Origin: Reticulitermes speratus
Taxonomy: Eukaryota; Arthropoda; Insecta; Blattodea; Rhinotermitidae
NCBI GenBank assembly: GCA_021186555.1
Contig: JAJKFL010000042.1
Location: 29,925,215-29,989,214 of the forward strand
Direction of reading: 5' to 3'
DNA: 64,000 nucleotides
Shown here: piece by piece, positions 1 to 12,500 of the stretch
How positions within the stretch are numbered: position 1 is the stretch's first letter
Layout of the letters: every line of letters starts with the position of its first letter
Notes under the pieces: model-generated
The model's database searches: none
What the model was told of the DNA's origin: nothing
What the model saw: the letters and a program-made list of their open reading frames with translations, nothing else
Position numbers and translations under genes: made by a program

Positions 1-396
1 ACTACTAGCAAAACTGCTATACGTTTTAAATGGCAGAGCAAACAACAGTTTACTTTCATGAAGTACCATTGTAATTAATGGAAAGTAATATAGGAAGAAA
101 GTCATGTACAGTATATCCCATAACATTAAATAAGTAAATGTTCTTTATATAAAATTTTTGTACGGAAATTCTTCAGCCTAATGCTGGACTTCCTACTGTT
201 AGTAACAGATTTTCACATTGCTCTAATACTGAGGGGAATGCTAACTATAAAATTAACTTCACCACTGACACTTCTTCCTACACACCACCTCCCCGCTTCA
301 AGCACCGTTTGGGCCAACAGATCACATATGCTCATCATGAAAGAATCTTATCTTAAGAGTGCTGTCAATCACACTGCAACATATGTAAGGATATAT

Positions 397-519
397 TCAA
401 CTTTCCAATTCATGAATCTTCCTCTTCACTCCTCCTTCTGGACCAGCTGAGATGGTAGCACAGCTTAGAAGCTTATTCTTGAGCTGAAAATATGACTCAA
501 GCCTTTCAACTGCATATTC
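397..519 (-). CDS. Choline kinase terminal coding exon 7 (residues 349-388 and stop)
   Basis: The exon encodes EYAVERLESYFQLKNKLL and ends KIHELES before TGA. It continues the FGYW|EYA junction, which corresponds to the FGY-x-DYA region near the end of known choline kinases. The acceptor TTTGTTTGCAG|G is strong. The last ~22 residues after KNKLL are not conserved as far as I can tell and may be lineage-specific. The 3' UTR runs left towards base 1. I did not find a clear AATAAA on the minus strand, so the polyadenylation site may be outside the window. Confidence 0.9.
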   Translation of the reverse strand, partial: EYAVERLESYFQLKNKLLSCATISAGPEGGVKRKIHELES

Positions 520-3500
520 CTGCAAACAAAGCAAAGAAAGCAATGCTAAACATTTCAATATGTTTATGTAAGGACACATTATTACTTTTCTATAATGCTC
601 ATCATTTGTTGCTTTATGTAACAAAGCTCAAACAATGAACAAGTTACACAGGATCAAAAGGCAGGATGATTGAGAAACATGAAATGTGGATGGCAGGTGT
701 AGGAGAAAAATTTCATACCCCATGCTAGAAATTGAACAGAACAGAAAATCCCATATTAATCCACGAAGTGCAATTATATAATGTTAAAGGTTGGTGTGTC
801 ATGTGCTACGAGTGCCATTAGGATTACTGGGCCTACTTTTTCTTCAGGCAATGAATTCACACAAATATGTTACACAGATCCTCTCACCATTTTTCGATCA
901 CCCGTGTGATTACTTAAAGAGTCTATGCCATTTTTCTGCATGACAATGTTATAACTCACATAGCAAAAAATACTCTGCATTGTTTAGAGTGTGTTTTTGA
1001 TCAAACAGTAAGCAGGTGACTGTGGCCTCCATGTTCACCAGATCTGAACCTGTGCAATTTTTACTTGTAGTTTATGTTAATGGATACAACGTATAGTAAC
1101 AATCCTCACACTGAAGATTTTTTCGGGGTGGGGATTAAACCTGTCATGAGCAACTGATCTGTTAGGTGTGATGCATGTCTGCAAGCTGAAAGAAACTGTT
1201 TCCAGCATCTTCTTTAATTACAGTGAGTAAAACCCTAATACAGTAGTACCTGCAATGCACTAAATAAACTTTCCATTGTGTTGTAATCATTCAACACATC
1301 AAAATATGTACAAAATTGTATAAACTAATAAGTCATCCATAAACATGAACTCTCCTACATATTTCCGCAATAAATCGCCATCCTCAGGGAGCCATCAATA
1401 CAAAGGAATAGATAATATTAATATATAAATTTTACACGTACAATGTTAAAAATACAGTAAAACCCCTATTTAATGAATTGCTAGGGGATTAGAATATATT
1501 TCAATAAATCGAGGCTTTCATTAAATGGAGGTTACATTGTTTATATGGAGCTATTGTCGGGACATGAAAACATCATCACTAAATCCGGGATTTCACTAAA
1601 CGCAGGAACATTAAATCGGGGTTTTACTGTTCCCCCCCCCCAATGGCTCGACAGACCCTTGGGGGCCTAGGCCGCCTCATTTTTCAAGGCTTCACGATCA
1701 CACTTTTTAGACACACCACATTTGGTAGGACTCCTCTGGATGAGGGACCAGCTTGTCGCAGAGACCTCTACCTGACAACACAAAACACTCACAAGACACA
1801 GACATCCATGCCCCCGGTGGGATTCGAACCCACAATCCTAGTAAGCGAACGGCCACAGACCCATGCCTTAGACCACATGGCCACTGGGATCGGCACTGTA
1901 TATAATAGCAGCTACAAATATAATAATATGGATATTATGGCTAGTATGATGTTACCATATTCTTGGTTAAAATTCATTTACATGCCATTGTTTATAATGT
2001 GTGTAGTTATACGTACAGAAACATCTAATATCGACATTTTCAATCCAGAAGAATCGATCAAGTCCCTATACCATGTACTGATATTTCCTGTGTCGGTGAT
2101 GCCTCCCTGAGTATGGCGATTCATTGCTAAGACATGTAGGAGGGTTTATGTTTATGGATGACTTGTGATTTTATACAGTTTGTGTGCATATGCTGGTGTA
2201 AATAATTATGTACAATTATGTAAATAATGATTACAAGCACAATGCATGGAATCAATAATATTAAATTTCCATTGCCTTCTTCAACCCCTTAACTCTTTTT
2301 GATGTAACATTACACAATTCCTAGACGTCAACATACTGTTTTTGAAATAAAATTTCATTCTGATACACTTTATCAAATTCTGTTTTGGCCATAAATATTT
2401 CATTGGGAGGAGGAAACTCCCGATAGCTGCTGCACTCTATGAGAAGAAATGGAATTACCTGACAGTTTCTGCCTGTTCCAGCAGTGGTTGAAAATCTTTA
2501 TTTATAAGTAGCAGAATTGTTTCTATCATTGCACAATCTGAATTTAAGAGCCAAGTGGAAGAAAGTAATAAGTACTACTGACAGAACAGAGAGAGTTAAG
2601 GTGTTCAACATGGTGAGTAAATAGCTAATATTAACTTTAATACATTGAAATAAAATGTGGACCCAGACTCAAGGCAAACTGGAGTATGCTGCCCTGCTTG
2701 TTGTCATGAAAATGGTCTGTAAATAATAAATGATATGGGCCAGATAAGCTAAGGAAGCTGTAGATCTCTCATGATGTTGTAATGACTCATCAGTTAGCAG
2801 TAAGACACAAAAAATATTCTGCACAATTGCCATGTTGCTGCTATAATTTCCTTAACAACATTAAAAAAATGCATACTGTTTCAAAGAACTATGGCCACAC
2901 AAAATATCAAGTACTGAACACTGGACTGCACCAGTCCTGCTAACATGCCACAAATCTGCAGCATCTGCTTGTTGGTATTACTTATTACAAAAGACATTAA
3001 ATGGGGAAATCTGCAGTTTTACAAAAACTAATCAATTAATGTCTATTTTATTCATAGTGGGTTTCAACATCTTGGACTGTATTTATAGCTAGATATATCT
3101 GTACAATGCGTTGTTTTGGGAACCTTGTCTGTTTGGCTTACCTGACAATGGAAATCGGAAAAGTTTCTAAAACACGGCAAATAAGGAATATACACATACG
3201 TAGGGCATTTCAGAAGTTTTGTGTACGATTTTATTGTAATAACAAAATACTAGATAAAAATACTATTGATATTCCTGAATGTATATACACATGTCCTCTA
3301 CTGAATGGAATCACCAGCACTGTCCACACACTTTTCCCATCTACGTGGTAAACGATCAATTGCAGCTCTGTTTTTGTCTGCGGACGGACGCTTTACAGAG
3401 GCAGTGACAGCAGTGTTGATATCGGTCTTCCGACTGAAATCGTTTTCCCCGAACATGTTCTTTCACACGTGAAAACAACCAATAATCACATGGGGCGAGA

Positions 3501-6500
3501 TCTGGAGAGTAGGGAGGATGTGCCAACACTTCTCAGCCCCAAAGTTGCACCAGATTTTGCACATCACGATGGCGATGAGGTGTTGCATTGTCCTGGAGCA
3601 AAATGGCACCACGCTCCAGCAGTTCTGGTTGTTTACGGCGAAGAGCCGGCCTCACCCTATCAGAAGTCGGAATCTCGCCAGCAAGCGTTTACCATATCCT
3701 CACCAACAGCTTGGGGAAAAGAAAAGTTTGTGCAAAGTGGATTCCACACGTGCTCAACGATAACCAAAGAGCCATGCGTGTTCTTCTCGCCACCACCCAT
3801 CTGCAGCATTGGAGAAATGAAGGCAGTGCATTCCTCGATCGCATTTTAACGGTTGACGAGTCATGGATGCATTCATTTGACCCTCAGCTGAAACAACAGA
3901 ATGCTGAATGGCGCGCCACAAAGTCACCAAGGAAGAAAATTGCATGGTGCAGTCTCGGTGCTCTGTCATGTTCTTCAGCCAAAATGGGCTTGTGCTTGAC
4001 CATCCTGTGCCAGTTGGCACCACAGTCAAGCCCATATTACTGCTCACTCTTGCAGGATAAGGTGAGGCCGGCTCTTTGCCATAAACAACCAGAACTGCTG
4101 GAGCGTGGTGCCATTTTGCTCCAGGACAACGCAACACCTCATCGCCATCGTGATGTGCAAAATCTGGTGCAACGTTGGGGCTGAGAAATGTTGGCACATC
4201 CTCCCTACTCTCCAGATCTCGCCCCATGTGATTATTGGTTGTTTTCACGTGTGAAAGAACATGTTCGGGGAAAACGATTTCAGTCGGAAGACGATATCAA
4301 CACTGCTGTCACTGCCTCTGTAAAGCGTCCGTCCGCGGACAAAAACAGAGCTGCAATTGATCGTTTACCACGTAGATGGGAAAAGTGTGTGGACAGTGCT
4401 GGTGATTCCATTCAGTAGAGGACATGTGTATATACATTCAGGAATATCAATAGTATTTTTATCTAGTATTTTGTTATTACAATAAAATCGTACACAAAAC
4501 TTCTGAAATGCGCCTAGTATGATGAAAAAGTTCAAGATATGGAAACAAACTATGATACATCCTCACCAAAAACATTCTCAAATTAACTGTTAATATGCAT
4601 GCCTGCAGTAAAAACACGAGTATGAAAGGTAGTACAATTCCAACATCTTGCAACAGAAATATGAAAGTATTTACCCAATAGCCAAAGGGAATTTGAGAGA
4701 GCTTTGCACTAACTGCACTCCACAGACCCCAGAATAAATGAGAGCCAAGACAGAATGCTTGTATTTCACAGAGCAGTGCCTCCTCCTCCTCTCTTTCTGT
4801 TGACTGCTCGCCCCGACAGCCTGCATTACGGAGGTAGGTTCGCACAAACCGAAGCTGTCAAAATAAGATGAACAATTAGTTCACTGTATAAGAAAACACA
4901 ACATCCAGAAATGGCTAATTAGTACATAGATGTAATAAAAGTATGATATAAGCAGTGATCTACTGTCACAACACTTAAATGGGCTACCACAAATACCCCT
5001 GATAAATTACAGTATGGGCATTGACTTTTACATGAAGGAACTTTGAATGCGGCAGTACCCAAACAAGTATCACAACAGTACACTGTTTTGAACTTCTGCA
5101 ATTGTTCAATATCAACATTACTGGATACCATACATGAAGTTAATATCTTTTTTAAAATAAGCCATAATAACACATAATTAAAGCTGGTACAAGGAAGTGC
5201 AGAACTGAAAAGGTACATATACTGTAAAATAAGCAAAAGGTGGAAAAAGTTAGAACAGAACAGACAAAAGAAAATACAGCACCAAATTGCATCAGTGGCA
5301 CTGCTAAAACAGAAGATTCAGTATCAGTTAGCATGCAGATGAACTATGAGGTGAGTAAGAAAGCAGCAGCAGCAGTTTCAATAATTATGCAACAGCAATG
5401 CAATGTTGCACATCTGAGCTACAACCTGCTTAGTGGTTTCAGACAGTAGAATCCCTCTTAATGACCACAGCCTTTGAACACTTCTAGTGGAAAGTATACA
5501 GGTCAAATTACATACATAGAAGTTATGTCCACCCGAGGAGATTATCACATTGCTCCCAGAAAATGAAGATGATGTCATGTGAGTTTTGAGGATTTTGCAG
5601 CATCACATCCCAGACTGGGATCCAAAGTTGAAAACAATTTACACTGAGCTTTAAATACAACAAACCAAATGACCTGACTTTACTTACAGGCTTAAAAAGG
5701 ATCTTTTTATTTCATTCAATATCCCTAGCCCTAAGAAATGATCTAGGAATTTAATGAGAAATATTTCATTATATTTGTGTGATATGGTCAGCCATTTGTG
5801 ATAAAACATGACTGTGTCTTTACATGTTTACATTAAAGTGGTAAAAGTGGTTACCATGGCAGGTAATGAAAAGTTCTGAACATCCATGTTGTTTGATAAT
5901 ATATTCTGGTACACATTTAGGATTAAATAAGAAACTTGAACAAATTATTTTTACTTTTAAGAAGTGTGTCTTAATAAACACAAACCCAAAATTTTATTTG
6001 CAACACACTGCAGTAATAATTGAGATTTTCAGTGTAAAATGCTGCAGATGGAGGCAGCATGTTCCTCCAAAATATTGGTACACATCTATAAAATTTCATG
6101 GGGGTCACATTTACCACAATATAGTTCAAGCAGTCAATCTAGTCCCTGCATAAACATATTCAAAAGGAACAGTGAAGCAATCTGAGCCAACGTCACAGCT
6201 TGGACAGAGGAATGGGTATGACAGCAGGGAGCTCAGGCAGAACAGCAACAAAGTTGTATAGATAAAAATACAGCTAAACATAAAGCTGTCCCTGTGCATG
6301 ACATCAAGGCATATAGGGGGTGGAGGTATACCTCCATCTTAAACTCAATAATAGATGGAAGAGTGGTCAGCGTCACATCCCAGCTACTTTAACCCTGGGA
6401 AATCAGGGGTAAAGCAACCTCTGGTACCCAATGAATAGGAGAGCTCAGTGGGTCTCAATGCTGGTCTGGATGTTTTGGAGAAGAGACCTCTTGCCTCTGC

Positions 6501-9500
6501 CAGAAATTGGAAAACATGCAGCCTGTAGCCAAGTAACTATAACAACTATGCTATCCTGGCCCTTCAGCATTAAAGATACGCTTTGTTATATGTCAAGTGT
6601 TGGCATGTATCATCTGAACAAGAAAAGGACGTGGGAACTGGGGTGACTGGTCACACTACAGTGGTAGTTTTTATTGCTGTATTACAGACGAGAGATACGA
6701 TAAATCACTCTCAAAAACATTCCAAGACTATCTTATGACAGACCACATGAAGACTGAAGCTTTTATGCAAAAATGGCAAATGAAAGCAAGTTGTTACTTA
6801 GTAGCATCGTCAGTATAGTGACTAGGTTATGGGATGGAAAATGCACGGTTTGAATCCCAGCAAGGGCAAGAGATTTACCTTCTTGCCAAAATGTCCAGAC
6901 TGGCTCTCAGGCCCACCCAGCTTCCTATGCAACAGGTACTAGGGGCTACATCCCCAGAGTAAAGCTGCCTGGATGTAAGGCTGATCACCAGTGCAAAGGT
7001 TAAGAGTGAGTGGAGCTATACCTCCACTCTCCCTATATGCTTTCATGGTGTGTATAAGGACAACTTCAGCTTTACCTTTGTTGCTCAGTGTAGTGCTTCA
7101 CAGATGGAATCACTACTGATCCACAGACAGGAGTATTTAAATGTTACAGTGGGTCAGTATCCAGTTTATTAATACCGAAAGCTTAAATGAAACTTCTGAG
7201 ATATAAATTGCAGTTTTCTACACATAATTCATATAGGTAAATTTCACACTGTTGACACCGTGCATCTTCGTCATATTAAATTAAGTTTCAGACCAACTGA
7301 TGCACACTAAAACCACTTTTATTGTAGCTTTATTATAATTGTTAAAATTTTTAAAATTATACCCCTACACGTGTTTCGATCCTAGGATCATCGTCAGGGG
7401 TTTTTTTTTGCTGAAAGCTACTGTCACTTCAATCACATGATTTTAAATAGTCTAACGGCACATTAAAACTTATATATTATAAGTTAAAATCCTGTTAAAA
7501 GTCTTTGTTAAAAGTTGTATAATTGTAAAAGTATTGTAGACAGTTGATTGTGGAAGTGCTGGCATGTAGAATCGCGGTATTATGGGCTGTAAAATAAACG
7601 ATTTTGTTAAGTAATATAGAATTTGTATATGTATCTGGCTGTTAACAGTATTCATTATTAATTTTCTATTTAATATATACGACGATGATCCTAGGATCGA
7701 AACACGTGTAGGGGTATAATTTTGACAATTTTAACAATTATAATACAGCTACAATAAAAGTGGTTTTAGTGTGCATCAGTTGGTCTGAAACTTAATTTCA
7801 TATAGGTAACTTCAAAAATCAACATGAAGACTTAACAGACATTTGCTATAGAATGTTAAAGTTCAATGTTGTTGCTGTTCAGTGTTCTGAAACCCAACCA
7901 TTCTTCATAAGCAAATGTACTGATGGTCATAAGAGGCACTTTACCGCACAAAAGAACTGTGACTGCCAATTTACAATTCAATGCCAATGTCACTTCCAGT
8001 TTTTTCATGACACACTGCCATTTGCTTCCATATCTGCCATACAACCACATAAAGTGCATAGCAATATACACTACATTTTATTATATCCTTTCAAAAGAGA
8101 AAAAGATTATTCTATTCATTGAACTGTGTAAAACGTAAGTTTTAAAACTACAGGGAAAGTTAATAAGTTTTGTTCATCAGTCTTCCTTATTATACTGTGA
8201 TAAGAAAATTGTGAAAATGTATACATGCAAAGATTATGAAATACTTTACAAAGTGAAGAGAGTATATGAATGTATTAACTTTAACATGTTAATCATCCTG
8301 TGTGTGTGTGTGTGTGAGTAAGAGACACATTACAAAAAATTCAACATATAGTTTTACAAAGATAAATAAATAAAGTGACATACTTAAGACTGTGAAATTA
8401 ATCTTATTCAAACTGGAATAGTTCCTTTAACTATGCTGCATCTGTATTCAACAAATTACTGTTCCCTAGGGCACTTTGATTCAGTAGTAAGAACATGATT
8501 TTTCTGACTTATTATGAAGCTGAACAATTTTCTACATACACTTAGGGACATACTCAGAGGTAAAAACTGTTAGCTCAGTCATCACTATCATGTCAGTTAT
8601 GCTAGACAGCTACAACTGATAATTATGTGATAACTACAAGCTGTCCCTGAATATATCCCACCAATATCTGAATGAATTATGATACTCCACTTGTGTTTTT
8701 AATAGAATTTTCATATATTTTTACTGTGCTCATCAGCGCTTGATGGGGACCTTAGAGTGCTCTCGCGACTGTCTGGAAGCCCCTGGTAGGACGAACCAAC
8801 CGCAGGGAGACAGTTGCTCCAACCGCAACGTTCATTCATTCGCTCAGCGAACAGCGAACTGGGAAATGGAAGCATACACACAAAAAAACAAGGCGAATCG
8901 AGACATCATGGTGCCTCAACAAGATTCTCTAGGCTGCCAACAAATATGTTCGTGCTTCCAAACTCCATGAATCCTGGAAGAAATCTTAGTCTAGCTCCTC
9001 CTTCAAACCCAACTGCTTAATGTGGCAAATCTAAAGAAATGCTCCATATGATTTAAGAGAGAAGACAGCAATTCAGACCAGGCTTCTATGTCATGTAATT
9101 CACTACATCAGGTATCAGTCTGTAACAACCTCGAAGATGTTCGTTAAATTACATTAAGCAACTACATTACTTACATAAATTCAATTACATTTCTTAATAA
9201 TGCTACAATTCCACATTAACATAACTATCATCTTCCATACCACACCCAACATATTAAATGAAAGTTTGTACTAAATATATTATTACATACTGTACCCATG
9301 TAGTTTAACATTACAAAACACAGGCCTTCATGATCTCCAAAGTATTTTAACAGTGTGCTCCATTCCAAGTGTGAAAAGCTATAAACCTAAATCCTACAGT
9401 CTCTCAATAATCACAATAAAACAAACTAATATCTGAAATGTGTAATTTTATTACCCTAGTCTTACCTGAAGGAACTTACCTAATCTGAAACTAACACAAG

Positions 9501-12500
9501 AAGTGTTAGCGATGTAATGCTCATGCATGCAGACTGGTTGATTACTTTGGCCACCAAATGCATACTTTAGTAAATATCAGGGTAACTAACTTGTACACTG
9601 ACAGTCAACATTTTATGATAGTAATACAAATGTCCTGAAGTCAGAATACAAAATCAGAAAGAAATTATTCAAAACAAAAATTTTAAAAAGTGCAAAAGCA
9701 TCTTATACAGATTCCGGACAAACCACCACTGCTCCAACTCATTGGGCACGATCTTGCACACCATACATGGTACAAATGTGCAAAAATGAAAAGCTTGTAA
9801 CTAATGCAATCAGCATTCCAACTATCAAAGGGCATACACAAAATTACAAAGAAAACAAATGGTAGCCAACATAACCACCCCAACTTCCAACATCAGCCAC
9901 ACTGCTGTCAGAGTGCCTACTGATTTTTTTTATCACAGTTAAACTCTAATATTTTCTTCCAGAAATGAGTGCCAACTTATTTTGCTAATGCTGTTTTGTG
10001 AGAGCTGTTGTATTTGCTATTTGCCATTTGCTTTTTTAACTTGATAAACACATTTTACAATTGTCAAATAGAAATCTATGTTTGAACACAAGCATGATAC
10101 CACTTTATATTCAATGCTTAATTTACATTAATTCCATTATCATGAAAACACTGATGGTAGATTCCAGTTTTACATTTCAAACCCCTCACATAAGTAAATG
10201 CATATCTGTGAGACAGAGGAGCAGGGAGCAGTTGAGATATCTTTACATCAATTTCGGATCAAATATAACACAACGAACTATTGCTTATGCCAGTATGAGG
10301 TGAAGCAAGGTCACTGTATCATTATTCAATGACAGAACTATGTAGTAACAAAGTGTGAACAAGAATACAGAAGCTGATGAGTCCCTCTACCTTTGAACCA
10401 AGACTTTAGCATTATTGACTTCATCTGCACATAACATGTGCCTTAATAACCAGTAGCCACCCTATAAGCACTTCCACTCAATACTCATTACAGTATTCAT
10501 AAACTTTACATGACAAATAAATCATAATATTTTCAGTAACAAAAATATGCCAATTCAAAATCTGAAATAAGTATACAAGACGTACAGAAAGCCACTCCAA
10601 GGGTTTAACAGACTATGATTTCTCAATCATCAAACATGGTGAAAGAAAAGAAAACACTGAAATGAAGGTTAACTCCAAAAGTCTGTGCAAGTTGCAAAGT
10701 AATGTATGCTTGTAGGAAGTTCAAGTGTGTGATACCACCTGCTTCATAGCAGACTTACATGAACTTTTATCTGTGCTGCAGCAAAGACCACTGGAAACAT
10801 TTACCACGATGTGCTGGAGAACTTAGACTTCCCAAACTTTGAAGACAAATTTGACAATGTGAGCAAGACAATTTTTGTGATATAATTAATGACAGATTTC
10901 CTTGGCAGCAAATGAGGAAGGGATACCCAATCACTTGGCTTCTGATATCACAAGTTTTCTTTGTCACACACGCCTTTTTTTGGTGGGGTTATGTAAAAGA
11001 GATGTAAAATATGGGTAGATGTGTACTGGGTAGTTGGCAAACTTTGATTAATTAAAATACAAACAGATCAATGCCAGTCTCAGTGTAAGAATCTTTTATG
11101 CCCACCACCTATCCAGATGAACTTGAACAAATTACTACAGCAATTGAAAAGGAACTCCAGGGTACTGTAAAATGTCTGGGCTGAAATCAGTTATTAGCTA
11201 GATCATGTATTGTGCCATAAAAGGATGACACAGCAAAATTTTAATTAAAAAATTTTAGAGTTAACACTTCACTGCAATGTCTTATCCTTTCTCAATATGC
11301 ACAATGGATAAGAAAATATGGCCACCTGAAGCCTGGGGTGGACACTTAACATTTGCTTATATCAGCACCCTGCTAATTTCCAATGTTATTTAACCAAGCT
11401 GACTTAAGATTTGCCACATTAAAAACACACAAAACCTGAGAGGAATGCAACTTCCGATCCTGTAACAACACACTAACAAAAACCACAACTGGTCACAAAT
11501 ATGAGTATAAAAGCAATATACTCTGAATTATTCTCTTTGGAACTTGAATTAATAGCAACACAATTTCAGTTTATATCCCATATTAGGGACCAGAATGCAG
11601 AATTTGTTCCCCATGACTCGGCATAATCATTGTACGTATAAAAAAGCGATCTTAGAAGCCTGAAAACAACAAAATCCACAACAAAAACATTTTTTTATAA
11701 TCTTCACAACCATACTAACCACAATCTCACACACACAGATTTTGCTCCATTCTCTCTCTTCCAATTTTCCTTACTCTCTCACCATACCTACCTGCTGTTC
11801 ATGTGTTGGGTAGTTGTTCTTATTGACAGTAAAGTATGGGTGTGTGCTGTTAGTGTAGTCATATATCCACTCCAGAAAGTGGTTAGCTAGATCAAACCCT
11901 CTGTAGTTGTAGGAACAGTACTCAAAATCAATCAGCACCAGATGAGGATCCATCAGAGCTTCTTGATCAGTCATATTATCACAGCAAAGCAAGATGTTGC
12001 CTTCTTGCATATCATTATGACAGAAAACTACTGGAGATGATATCTTCCCAAGGTACTCCCTGTAACATTAAGAACTCATGAGCTTGATAGTATGTATGAA
12101 AATCCATTTACAGCACAATTCTTAACACCAGTTCTTTCTTGCTAAAAAGACATGAGAGAACATATAACTGGCATTAATGTGGCTAGATTGGATGAAATGA
12201 AATAAATACAAATGTAATCACTCACTGGCCATGTGCAGAACTATTGTAATGTCACATACACATTGTACAGGTAGCTCAGCACTGCATTACTTCAATTATA
12301 ATATTGTCACACTCAAGTTAAGACTTCTACTACAAGACCTGAGGCCAGCTGTTTATAGTGCTTTGCCAAATATGACCACAGCTGCTTAGTAACATGTTGT
12401 GACAAGAAAATATGTTTATCTTTCAGAATGCACTTTGATAATATAACTTTATCATCTGTTGTTACATGTTGCATGTAGCCACCTTCTGTTATTTCTGGGT

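Noticed and set aside
1643..2110. 155-codon open frame
   Set aside because: It starts inside the antisense of a tRNA-derived SINE and continues into AT-rich intron sequence. No domain is visible.
3754..4248. Open frame of 164 codons on the minus strand with an ORF of almost the same sequence at 3469-3849 on the plus strand
   Set aside because: Both read the antisense of the mariner 3' end. They mirror each other because of the inverted arms and show no protein-family match.
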